A stretch of 64,000 nucleotides of DNA from Levilactobacillus suantsaii (GTDB lineage Bacteria > Bacillota > Bacilli > Lactobacillales > Lactobacillaceae), in contig NZ_QXIL01000001.1 of NCBI RefSeq assembly GCF_004115745.1, positions 1 to 64,000 of the forward strand, read 5' to 3'. Numbering within the stretch: position 1 is the stretch's first letter; the number at the start of each line of letters is the position of its first letter. The notes under the pieces are model-generated. The model was not told the DNA's origin and ran no database searches. It saw only the letters and a list, made by a program, of their open reading frames with translations. The position numbers and the translations under genes are program-made. Shown here in pieces: positions 50,158 to 59,979 of the stretch.

Positions 50158-51721
50158 ATGCAACATCAACGTTTACGCTTCACGCTCGCCACACTCGGGC
50201 TCCTCGTTTTAAGTGGGTGCGGATCACAGGCCAGCGGGCACAGTCAGTTTCACCATGCTCCAAAACACCCAGGAAGGCCTGTACCGCCTGGGCAAAAACG
50301 GTAAACCACTCAAAGCGATTGCGACGCACACCAAGCTGACCAACGGTGGTAAGACCTACACCATTGACTTGCGGCACGATGCCAAGTGGTCAAACGGCGA
50401 TCCGGTCACAGCCCAGAATTTCGTTTATTCCTGGCGGCGGACCTTGACGCCCAAGACAGCCGCCCAGATGCAGGATTACCTACATCCGGTGGTCAACGCC
50501 AAAGAGATTTTTGCCGGTAAAAAGGCCCCTAGTACCTTGGGAATCACGGCGCACGGGCCGTACAAGCTGACCATTCAACTCACCAAGCCGGTCTCTTATT
50601 GGAAGACGCTGTTGGCGTGGCCGGTCTTTTACCCGGAAAACCCCAAGATTGTGCAAAAGTACGGGAACCGCTACGGGACTTCTTCTAGCCGTGTGGTTTC
50701 CGACGGGCCTTACCAACTGACCAAGTGGAACGGGACCAGTAAGACCTGGACGCTGGCCAAGAACCCGCACTATTGGAACAAGGCCAACGTTCACTTGACG
50801 GCCATCAACTATCAGGTCAACGAAAGTACCGCCACCAGCTATAATCTCTTCATGTCCAAGCGAGCCGACGAAACGTTACTAAGTGGCCAACAGGTCAAGA
50901 ACAACCTGAACAATCCGAACTTCGTCAAGCGTTTGCCCACCGGGACCCAACGGCTCGATATGAACCAAAAGAAAGTCCCCGCACTCAAACACCTGGTTAT
51001 TCGCCAAGCCCTTTCGGCCGCCATCAACCGCGACCAACTGGTCAAAAATGTTCTTCAAGACGGTTCGGTTGCTTCGACTGGCCTGGTTCCCGTCGGCATG
51101 GGCAAGAACCCGAAGACCGGTGAAGACTTCAGCCATGAAGCCATTGTTAAATCGGCCACGTCTTACGACTTAACTCGGGCTAAGCGGCTCCTGGCTCAGG
51201 GCTATCACGAGTTACATACTAAGCACCTTGATTTGACCTTGTCCGTGGGAAACACCGATGCAACCAAACAGACGGCCGAATTCATCCAAAGTTCGCTAGA
51301 GAAACTCCCCGGCGTTAAAATTGCCGTCAGAGCAATCCCTTATGTTCAACTGATGACTCAGCAAGAACAAGGCAACTTTGAGTTAACGCTCAGCGGTGCC
51401 CAATCGGTTCTGGCAGATCCTAATGAGTATCTGGGCAATTACGTCGGCGGCACCACCGACGATAACGAAAATATCACAGGATTCAACAACGCCCGCTATA
51501 ACCGGTTGATGACTCAAGCCGACAATGTAGACGGTAATAACCCAACTCTGCGCTGGCAGAAGTTGATTGCCGCCGAAAAAACATTGATGACCCAACAAGC
51601 CGTCATCCCCCTGTTCCAGCAAGCAAAATCGCAACTCCTACGGACCACGGTCAAGGGAATCATCTACAACCCTGCCGGTATCCCGTTTGACTTCACCCAC
51701 GCCTACATGGCTCAGGACTAA
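50158..51721 (+). pseudogene. Oligopeptide-binding lipoprotein (OppA family), broken by an internal deletion
   Basis: ATG 50158 (after AGGGGG) begins a lipoprotein signal peptide ending LVLSGC. The frame then shifts: the OppA body VSFTMLQNTQEGLYRLGK starts near 50243 in another frame, 97 bases later not being a multiple of three. The usual linker and first strand (about 25-35 residues after the Cys) are missing. The remaining body is a nearly complete SBP_bac_5 domain (YTIDLRHDAKWSNGDPVTAQ, then GPYQLTKWNGTSKTW), ending YMAQD. It would bind peptides for an Opp ABC transporter. No oppBCDF is adjacent. It is probably non-functional as read. Confidence 0.8.
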
Positions 51722-51732
51722 CTACGAAAAAG

Positions 51733-51763
51733 GGCGAGAAATCCGCGGATTTCTCGCCTTTTT
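51733..51763 (+). terminator. Terminator after the oppA pseudogene
   Basis: Arms GGCGAGAAATCC and GGATTTCTCGCC followed by TTTTTG. Confidence 0.92.
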
Positions 51764-51773
51764 GTGTTTTCGT

Positions 51774-52442
51774 TCAATTTTTCGCAACGACGCGAAAGTT
51801 ATGCCGTAATTTCGGCCAGACGTGCCGGTCGGCAAAACTGATCAACGGTCCATTAAAAAAGACGCAAAAGAGCATCCCCAAATTCACCGAGTAGAGTTGA
51901 TGACTCATGACAAAAGTCACGACCATGATGGCAATTGGCACCAGGAAGGCCACAATCTGTGCCGGCACTACCCGCCCGTGAAAGTAGCGGAAGCGCACGA
52001 TGTTCGTGGTATCGTCGTTGGGGTGCATAATCAGATTTGCCCGCTGGTACAACGAAATCGCGATACAAAAAATCACGATACCCGAAAAACAGATGGCCAA
52101 TTTGACCAGCTACGGTAATTGGGGAATTCCCAACCGGGTAAACAGCGCCACGAAGCCGTTGACTAAATAGCTAAAGCAACCGATAAAGACTACTTCGCCA
52201 ATAAAGCGCCAACGGTCCCAGTGTTGACTCAACACCTGATTGACGCCCGCCGTTATAGTTCCAATTACCAGCATCGGCCAACCGACCGACACACCTAACA
52301 GGTGGCCCAGATTCACTTCCGAAGCCGTCCAGGGACTGGTTCCCAAGTTCGTGGCCACGGTCAGCCCGTTGCCAAACGCATTAATCAGTAGCCCCCAAAA
52401 TAAGGCCCAGACACGCTGGGCCAACGGATTATTCTTGGTCAT
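51774..52442 (-). pseudogene. YczE/YitT-like membrane protein with an in-frame stop
   Basis: One minus-strand frame of 223 codons is interrupted by a single TAG at 52110-52112. The first part (MTKNNPLAQRVWALF.. to GIPQLP) has three helices and the second (from LVKLAICFSGIVIFCIA) two or three. Together they form a five- to six-helix protein like the YczE/YyaS family, with the NLGTSPWTA motif near residue 32. The lack of any frameshift argues for a recent nonsense mutation or a base-call error. Function of the family is unknown. No suppressor tRNA is seen. Confidence 0.72.
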
Positions 52443-52517
52443 TCACCAAACTTCTTTCCATCATTAGAATTCTAATTAAGCATAGACGTTGGTGATGACC
52501 CATGTCAATTGACCCAG

Positions 52518-53687
52518 TTACTCATGGGTGGCCCAAAATACCCGATAAGCTGGGCCTAAGACCGTCATAAATTCGGTTAGTAATTGCGGACTGTAGTAAC
52601 GTAACGTGGTCCGCGGCCGATCGCCAGGGCTAGTTGGTCCCACCTGGCGCAATGTCCCCGTCGTCAGGGGCCAGAAATAACCCACGGTCCCCGCTAAATC
52701 AGAATCGGTCACGTGGTTGCGCACATAGGCGTCCAGGAAACGACCAATCTTAGTGGCCGTGGTCTCAAAGACGGGGGCTTGGGGCCGGTGCGCTAGTTGC
52801 GCAGCCAGCGCTTTAGTGGTATGCGTTATTTTATCAGTCCCCAGATAAGCCATCTTCCAGAGCAGCCAGGCCAGCGCCGACCAGAACCCAACTGTGGGCA
52901 AGGTCACACTCATTCCTAAGAGTTCTGAATAGGTCAACAGATAGACGCGCACATCGTCTTGGCCGGTTTGATCATCGTGAAAGACGGCTTTCCAGGGACC
53001 GGCCGGACTTGCCGGCTCAGCCGTAACAATCAAGTGACGCGTTCGCGTGGGTGTCACAGCGTCACAGGCCTTGGCCAATTCGGCGATAAGGTTTTTCAAC
53101 ATGGTCGTGGCTTGGTCCTGAGTGATCGTAGATTGTAAATCATTCACCAATCCGGTCACTAACCGTGCTAGTACAGGCGATTGTGTCGCGATGGTTAAGA
53201 TATCATGCCACCGGTACGTGGCTTGGGGCCAGGTCCACAACGTCAGCGTCTCAAGCGTCGTGGCCACGTGTTGGTTAAGATTTTCCGGCCCGTCACTGGC
53301 CAAGGGGTTCCAGCGAATCACGTTTTGATAATCGCCCCGAATCGTGTGAAAGGTCATAGTCACCACATCTTGAGCGCCACAGAGCCGTGCCTGGCCTGTC
53401 ACCGTTTTATCCGGATTACCCTCTAGTCGAAAGTTAGCTTCTGCGGCCCGTACCTGCAGATAAAAGCCCACCAAGTCCGTTGCATCCCCGATTCCTTCAG
53501 CTAACGGCAGTACCCGCAAAGCCACCACCGCCTCCGCTGGGATGATGACGGTCTCTCCGGTCTTCAAGGCGAGTTCTAAAGTCACCACTCCCGTCAAATT
53601 GACCAGTGTGGCCTCCATTTTAAATTGCCGCGCGTAGCTGTGCGCAGCTTGAGTCGTCAATTGTCGTTGATTATTTATTGGGTTCAT
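52518..53687 (-). CDS. Hypothetical protein of 389 residues
   Basis: No signal peptide or certain membrane helix. The first 120 residues look like beta-rich strands (LVNLTGVVTLELALKTGE), the middle is helical, and one amphipathic region (GFWSALAWLLWKMAYLG, about 260-276) might contact membranes. The C-terminal part ends PAYRVFWATHE. I do not recognise a domain. The codon use and base composition fit the neighbours. It starts at ATG 53687 and stands alone between the YczE-like pseudogene and the WYL regulator, with 339 bases before the latter. Confidence 0.75.
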   Translation of the reverse strand: MNPINNQRQLTTQAAHSYARQFKMEATLVNLTGVVTLELALKTGETVIIPAEAVVALRVLPLAEGIGDATDLVGFYLQVRAAEANFRLEGNPDKTVTGQARLCGAQDVVTMTFHTIRGDYQNVIRWNPLASDGPENLNQHVATTLETLTLWTWPQATYRWHDILTIATQSPVLARLVTGLVNDLQSTITQDQATTMLKNLIAELAKACDAVTPTRTRHLIVTAEPASPAGPWKAVFHDDQTGQDDVRVYLLTYSELLGMSVTLPTVGFWSALAWLLWKMAYLGTDKITHTTKALAAQLAHRPQAPVFETTATKIGRFLDAYVRNHVTDSDLAGTVGYFWPLTTGTLRQVGPTSPGDRPRTTLRYYSPQLLTEFMTVLGPAYRVFWATHE

Positions 53688-54026
53688 GACGTTTCCCTCT
53701 AATCATCTAAGATGAACCTAGCATACCCTGAATCATCACGGTCCGCACAAATTACGCCTTCTCCGACGCATTATTGGAAGATTTACCAGCTTAAAAATGG
53801 TTTGTTCGCTATCAAATCGCATAATCTCGCCATTTTCAGTTATACCTGTCGACCGCTATTTTTACCCAAACAACTTTATTTTGCCAATTTTCGCGGACAA
53901 ATTAGTAAATAGTAGCAACTAATAATCCACCAATGTTTAGTATACTCATCCCCACGTCATAGTCTGTCATTTTGAACCAGAAAGCCAACTTTTGTGTAGC
54001 TATTCAACGGATAACTATATCCCCAC
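53688..54026. other. Intergenic region before the WYL regulator
   Basis: 339 bases. AT-rich from about 53780 on. I see no gene, hairpin or repeat in it. Confidence 0.5.
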
Positions 54027-54986
54027 TCATTTGTCCTCAATTTTCGGATACTGCGCCAAGACTGCGGCGAGCGTGGTCCGCATCTGTTTAACCAATGACA
54101 GTGGCGATAAGACTTTAACCGCCGTTCCCTGACTCAACAACCATAGCATGGCGCCGCCAACCTTGACGTAGGCCTCAATCACGTGACTCCCATCAGGGTG
54201 TCGGTCAACCACGTACGACCCTGGAAAATAGTCGAGAGCCGTTTGCACGTAATTACGGTAAACGAAGCGAATCCGGGTCAACTCCCCCGTGTCTAACAGG
54301 TAGGTCTGGCGTCGATGATCCTGTAACGAGAAACGTTGGGCGTACGCCAGTCGCTCTCCCGTTGTTTTCGTTAAAATGTCAACGATACGGTCTAAGCGGT
54401 ACAGCAAGTAACTGTGACGTTGCCGGTTCCACATGGCGACGTAGAAGTAGTACGTCTCAAAAAACAGTGCGACCGGTTGGGCGTGCTGGACACGGGGAGT
54501 GGGTTCGCCCGCGTGACTGCTTTGATAAGTAAAGACCAGTTTTTCGTTGTGGTCAATACTCGTCGAGATCTCCCGCAAGCGGGCCAACAACGGTTTGGCC
54601 CGTGACAGTGGCGTGTAGCTCCCCCGTGAAAGCGTCAATTGCTCATGAACCAGCGTTTGCATACTCGGTGATAACCCCGTACTCAAGAAATCCAGGGTTC
54701 GATTCAGTTCGGCCCCCGTCAATGCCCGGCTCCCCAGTAAGACGTGGCTCGCAGCCAAGACCATTTCTAAGTCGTGAACATCGCTTTGCTGGGTCAAGCA
54801 GTACGTCCCGTTTTGATCGTCGATGACTCCCACGTTATATTCCGCCAATGCCTGCCGAATATACGCCATATCACGTTGACAAGTCCGCAGACTGACCCCG
54901 TATTGTTTCTTGAGGTCAGCCTGATCAAGTACCTCACCACTCACCAACCGGACCAACATATCCGCGACGCGCCCGTTGCTCTTCAT
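54027..54986 (-). CDS. HTH-WYL transcriptional regulator
   Basis: 319 residues from ATG 54986, after a GGGGG site; GTG 54992 is also possible. The N-terminal helix-turn-helix is in DQADLKKQYGVSLRTCQRDM (about 20-40). A WYL domain lies around 160-230 with PRVQHAQPVALFFETYYFYV and YLLYRLDRIVDI. Such proteins bind nucleotides or other ligands to control repair, defence or metabolism. The ligand and targets are unknown. Confidence 0.82.
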   Translation of the reverse strand: MKSNGRVADMLVRLVSGEVLDQADLKKQYGVSLRTCQRDMAYIRQALAEYNVGVIDDQNGTYCLTQQSDVHDLEMVLAASHVLLGSRALTGAELNRTLDFLSTGLSPSMQTLVHEQLTLSRGSYTPLSRAKPLLARLREISTSIDHNEKLVFTYQSSHAGEPTPRVQHAQPVALFFETYYFYVAMWNRQRHSYLLYRLDRIVDILTKTTGERLAYAQRFSLQDHRRQTYLLDTGELTRIRFVYRNYVQTALDYFPGSYVVDRHPDGSHVIEAYVKVGGAMLWLLSQGTAVKVLSPLSLVKQMRTTLAAVLAQYPKIEDK

Positions 54987-55113
54987 TTGCACACCCCCAG
55001 CACCAAAGTTTCGTTAGTCTTTATCATAGCACGCTTTTCCCCGCTTTAGTCCTGTCAAACATAACTTTTTGCCGCAATAAAAAACGCGGCTGGTTAGGAA
55101 CCGCGTCAAAAGT

Positions 55114-55950
55114 TCATGAGGTGGCAATCATCGTTGCCGTAACCGGGGCATCCCCGGCATACAAATGTTGCTTGATGACCCGTCTTTTCTGAATAACTTG
55201 CCCCGTTTCGGCTAGGGTCAACCCAAAGATACCGCCGTCATAGGCACCCGACCGGCTTCCCGCATCAATCAGGTAGCGGGGCACATCCTGGTCATCGGCC
55301 TGCATTTTCAAGTATCCCTGGTGATGGTCCAGCAACTGAACTGGGGTGTGACCGGTCACGATCACCTTTCCCAAATCATTGGGATGCCACCCCAGTTCCC
55401 GGTGGGCGTCATCTTGAAAGTAATACGCGCCCCGAATCCAGAGCAAATCATCACGACGTTGGTCCGCAAGCGGCCGATGCCAATCGATTCCGGCGTGGAC
55501 CGCCAGTATCTTCGGCGTCTGCCAGGTTAACGGAAGCTGTTGTAAAAAGGCGGTCATGTCCACTAACGGTGCTGTGCTCAACGCATGGGCCACCCCCACT
55601 AACGTCGTAGCGTGAATCCCCAAGCGCCGCCAAGTCTGCGCTCCGCCGTTGAGTCTCCAGGTCTGATACGCCCAGTCGCTACCCTGCGCCGTTTGGGCCC
55701 AAAAATCATCGTGGTTCCCTAGCAGGGCCACATCGCCATGGTGGGTCACCCGGTCGCGCAAAATGGCTAAAACGCCCAGTGGGTCCAGACTCATGGTTTC
55801 CACGTGATCGTCGAAGCGTCGGGTTGCCAGCCCATCGATATAATCGCCCATAAAAATGACTTGGCTGGCTTGAATCACGGGGTCGGCCAATAGAACGCGT
55901 AAATCGTCGGCCGCTGAGTGGATGTCTCCTACAAACGTGTACGTCTTCAT
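55114..55950 (-). CDS. Calcineurin-like metallophosphoesterase
   Basis: 278 residues from ATG 55950, 8 bases after GGAGGG. Metal-binding motifs are in order: GDIHSAADDL (8-17), GDYIDG, LLGNHDDFW, LAVHAGIDW and VTGHTPVQL. These form the two-metal site of the PPP-like/Shp family. Bacterial relatives dephosphorylate proteins or cleave dinucleoside tetraphosphates. Substrate unknown. Monocistronic. Confidence 0.85.
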   Translation of the reverse strand: MKTYTFVGDIHSAADDLRVLLADPVIQASQVIFMGDYIDGLATRRFDDHVETMSLDPLGVLAILRDRVTHHGDVALLGNHDDFWAQTAQGSDWAYQTWRLNGGAQTWRRLGIHATTLVGVAHALSTAPLVDMTAFLQQLPLTWQTPKILAVHAGIDWHRPLADQRRDDLLWIRGAYYFQDDAHRELGWHPNDLGKVIVTGHTPVQLLDHHQGYLKMQADDQDVPRYLIDAGSRSGAYDGGIFGLTLAETGQVIQKRRVIKQHLYAGDAPVTATMIATS

Positions 55951-56049
55951 CCTTATCACCCTCCTGCAGGTCTTAACCCCTGATTGCCGTTCAGTCTACC
56001 AAGGGGGACATCGGGGACGCAACTCGCTACGCTTAGTTCGGCCGCTAAG

Positions 56050-56862
<813 letters not shown>

Positions 56863-57016
56863 TTACTGATTGACCAGCGAGTGACTGTATCGCCACTCGC
56901 GATGCTGAACCAGTTTATTATGGTCCATTACCTTTTACACCATGGTTATATCATGATGTTGGGCGTTACGCGAGAAATTAGCTTACCCTACGATTCACTT
57001 TAGATTATGGCTCGAA

Positions 57017-57062
57017 AAAGTGGCAACGACTCATTCGTTGAGCTATGAGTCATTGCCACTTT
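57017..57062 (-). terminator. Terminator of the DASS transporter gene
   Basis: Long arms AAAGTGGCAA..GACTCAT and ATGAGTC..TTGCCACTTT, minus strand, 11 bases past the stop. Confidence 0.75.
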
Positions 57063-57072
57063 AATCTACGTC

Positions 57073-58482
57073 CTACCAAATGCCAATAATTTTCAACCAA
57101 AATAGTTCTAAGCCAATCCAGATGAGCAAGTAATATCCCCCTAGAATGGCGTTGAGCCGCCACCAATCACTTTGTTTCACATAACCGGAACCAAACAGAA
57201 CAGAGGCGGGGCCGTTCGCATATTGGGTCGTGGAACTGTAAATCGCCGTCGTAAAACCTAAAATCAAGGTTGCTAGCGTGCCCGGGACTCCCGCCGCGAT
57301 GGCGACGCCCAATAAAGCCCCATATATGGCCGCAACGTGTGCCACTTGACTCGCAAACAGGTAATGGGAATAAAAGTAAACTAACGCCAAGACGACCAAC
57401 ACCACCAACCAATTCACACCCTTCAACTGATGTGAGATGGCCCGGGATAACCACGGAATAATGCCTAATTTATTGAGCCGGTTCGCCATAAAAATCAAAA
57501 TCGAAAACCAAACCACGACGTTCCACGCGCCCGTTTCATGCAAAATATCCTGGACAGATAAAACACCAGTCAACAGTAACAATGAAATCGCAATAAAAGC
57601 CACCGTTGTCGCATCTAAATTTAAAGTGCTGGATAAAATCCAGAGCAGCAGGGCCATGCCAAAGATCCCCAGCATGACTTTTTCTTTAAGTTGCATGGCG
57701 CCCATCTTTGTGAGTTCCTGCGTTGCCCACTCACGGGCATTGGTCGTTTCGCGTACAACGGGAGGATAGAGACGGTAAATGAGATACGGGACCGTTACCA
57801 AGCAAATTATTCCGGGGACTGATGCCGCCACGAACCATCCCAGCCAAGAAATCTTAATCTTAAAGGATTCTGCCAAGCTAAGTGCGATTAAGTTTGGTGA
57901 CATCGCCGTCATGAACAGCGCACTGGTGATAATGTTGGCGTGAAATTCTGAAAAAATCAAATAGGAACCAATCTTTCGTTCCGTGTGGTCCTGGGGGGTG
58001 GAGTGAAACGTCTCCGATAATGCCTTGACAATCGGGTAAATAATCCCACCAGCCCGTGCAGTGTTACTAGGGATGGCCGGAGCTGTCACCAAATCAATCC
58101 CCTCAATGGCATAGGCTAGCCCCAACGTTCGTTTCCCGAACAGTTTGACAAACCACAACGCCATTCGCTTACCTAGTCCCGTCTTCGAGAAGCCACGTGA
58201 GATCATATAAGCCATCGCAACTAACCAAACCGTTTTGTTGCCAAACGCCTGCATCGTGGTCTTAATCGGGGCTAATCGTAACACCAATAAGATAGTCACA
58301 CTGACTAAAGCAACGCCAGCTATGGGTAAGGGTTGCGTGATGCACGCCACGATTGTAGCTAAAAACAAAGCTAGTAAATGCCAAGCAATAACTGAAATTC
58401 CTGCTGGCCGAACGGGGGTTGCCAGCCAAATTAAGCTGCCCACAATGATCGGGATAAAAAATGCTTTATATTTTATTTTCAT
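57073..58482 (-). CDS. DASS-family dicarboxylate/anion:sodium symporter
   Basis: 469 residues from ATG 58482 (MKIKYKAFFIP), with ten to twelve helices. The family signatures are PAIPSNTARAGGIIYP and MTAMSPNLIALSLAES. It resembles bacterial 2-oxoglutarate/malate/citrate carriers of the SLC13 family. In lactobacilli such carriers serve malate, citrate or succinate exchange. No metabolic partner gene is adjacent. The upstream 333 bases separate it from the divergent glycosyltransferase. Confidence 0.85.
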   Translation of the reverse strand: MKIKYKAFFIPIIVGSLIWLATPVRPAGISVIAWHLLALFLATIVACITQPLPIAGVALVSVTILLVLRLAPIKTTMQAFGNKTVWLVAMAYMISRGFSKTGLGKRMALWFVKLFGKRTLGLAYAIEGIDLVTAPAIPSNTARAGGIIYPIVKALSETFHSTPQDHTERKIGSYLIFSEFHANIITSALFMTAMSPNLIALSLAESFKIKISWLGWFVAASVPGIICLVTVPYLIYRLYPPVVRETTNAREWATQELTKMGAMQLKEKVMLGIFGMALLLWILSSTLNLDATTVAFIAISLLLLTGVLSVQDILHETGAWNVVVWFSILIFMANRLNKLGIIPWLSRAISHQLKGVNWLVVLVVLALVYFYSHYLFASQVAHVAAIYGALLGVAIAAGVPGTLATLILGFTTAIYSSTTQYANGPASVLFGSGYVKQSDWWRLNAILGGYYLLIWIGLELFWLKIIGIW

Positions 58483-58815
58483 CACATCACGCTTTCCTCT
58501 CTTTATTGTAACTACTAACAGCATAAATTTTATACCCCCGTGGGTTAAAGTAGTCATAATATAATTATCTTATAAGTTAACTCGATACGGCCCGTTGTTC
58601 AGCTGTTCAGGGCTTAAATATTACCACTGTGATGGCACAACCCTATCCACCTTTATATTTCTCCCGATTGATTTAACCTTAGCGCAGTGGCGCTCTATCC
58701 TCATCAGCAAGCAGGGGGGCTCAGCACCAGCCCGCCCAAATCTTCTAAACGTTTTGTTGGACGCCATCACCAACGACCCGCTAAACTAAAGGTAACCCTT
58801 AAGGAGGTCTGCCCC
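58483..58815. other. Intergenic region between DASS and GT8 genes
   Basis: AT-rich at first, then GC-rich. A strong hairpin GGGGGGCT/AGCCCGCCC (58714-58737) lies in the GT8 leader and might affect its expression. No gene seen. Confidence 0.45.
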
Positions 58816-59634
58816 ATGCTTATCAACTTGCTCTTTGCGGTGGACGACAAGTTCGTTGACCGAATGTTGGTCACGTTGTACTCAATTCGCCAAAACTCGC
58901 CCACCGATAATCAATATGCCGTATACGTGTTACAGGATCAGCCTTTCAATAATGCGGCGACACTCAAGCAAAAGCTACAACGGCTCGACATGACTTACCA
59001 CCCGGTCATCGTTGACGATAAGTTATTTGCTAACGCCCCATTATCCGACCGCTACCCCCGCTCGATTTATTACCGGTTGTTAGCTAGCGACTTATTGCCC
59101 ACTGATTTGGATAAAGTCCTCTACCTGGATGCTGACATCTTAGCCATCAACGATTTGACGCCACTGTACCAGACCGACCTCACCGACTCGCTGTATGCCG
59201 CCGCAATGCACACCGACTTTTTGAACTTGACCGGGACCTTCAATCAATTTCGGCTAGATACCGCAACCCCGCACTATTTTAATTCCGGAGTGCTGCTAAT
59301 TAATCTAAAGCGAGCGCGCCAGGTCGTGGACGCCGACAAGATTTTCGCCGTGATCCGAGAACACCACGATGAACTACTCTTACCCGACCAAGACGTGCTC
59401 AATAAGCTATACGCCGACGATACGCAACCGGTCCCCGACGTGATCTACAACTATGACGTGCGCAAAAACCTGACCTATCAGGCTACTAGCCAAGGTAAAT
59501 GGGACCTTGATTGGGTGATCCGCCACACCGTTTTCCTCCATTATTGTGGAACTAAGAAACCTTGGTTACCTAATGCCACCGACTGGTTCGCTTTCTTGTA
59601 TAAACATTACCAACACCAATCTAAACGACTGTAA
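58816..59634 (+). CDS. Glycosyltransferase family 8
   Basis: 272 residues from ATG 58816, 8 bases after AAGGAGG. The GT8 fold has INLLFAVDDKFVDRML at the N-terminus, the metal/nucleotide motif YLDADILAIND (about 108-118), FNSGVLLINL and DQDVLN. The retained HYCG..KPW motif near the end is typical of galactosyl/glucosyltransferases that build lipooligosaccharide or wall polymers. The acceptor is unknown. Monocistronic. Confidence 0.85.
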   Translation: MLINLLFAVDDKFVDRMLVTLYSIRQNSPTDNQYAVYVLQDQPFNNAATLKQKLQRLDMTYHPVIVDDKLFANAPLSDRYPRSIYYRLLASDLLPTDLDKVLYLDADILAINDLTPLYQTDLTDSLYAAAMHTDFLNLTGTFNQFRLDTATPHYFNSGVLLINLKRARQVVDADKIFAVIREHHDELLLPDQDVLNKLYADDTQPVPDVIYNYDVRKNLTYQATSQGKWDLDWVIRHTVFLHYCGTKKPWLPNATDWFAFLYKHYQHQSKRL

Positions 59635-59979
59635 GTTTACAAGCATTACAAAAAAATCGCCGCTTACCCGACCCATCGTTCCCGACTTAGATGTGGTAGT
59701 ATCCCGATTATTGATGGTCACGTGACTGGGGGGCATCATGACCCATCCCCCACGCACTGGCCATTTTTGCGTATTTTTCTAGCGGTTTAGTTGTTTGCCC
59801 ATTTAACCATCGGTTTTATCCATAATTGGGATTGCTTAAAATTTGTCACATCTGACATTTTACGTTACTAAATCGTCGCAGTTTGTTAAGTGAGCGACAC
59901 TACTCTGCAACTTAAAGTCCCTATACTAGAACTCGTACGTAACTGGTACATAAAAAAATTTGTTATGGAGTGACTTACT
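59635..59979. other. Long leader region of the NlpC/P60 gene
   Basis: 345 bases. It contains TGTCA-N4-TGACA at 59844-59857, a TATACT -10-like element at 59932-59937 and a short transcript leader. No gene seen. Confidence 0.5.
59844..59857. promoter_or_regulatory. Inverted repeat upstream of the NlpC/P60 gene
   Basis: TGTCA-CATC-TGACA, about 75 bases upstream of a TATACT -10 element. A candidate operator or activator site. Confidence 0.4.

Noticed and set aside
53712-53912. 66-codon plus-strand frame in the gap before the WYL regulator
   Set aside because: No ribosome binding site and an unlikely amino-acid mix.
58690-58815. N-terminal extension of the GT8 protein
   Set aside because: The strong AAGGAGG is at 58801-58807, directly before ATG 58816, and homologues begin there.
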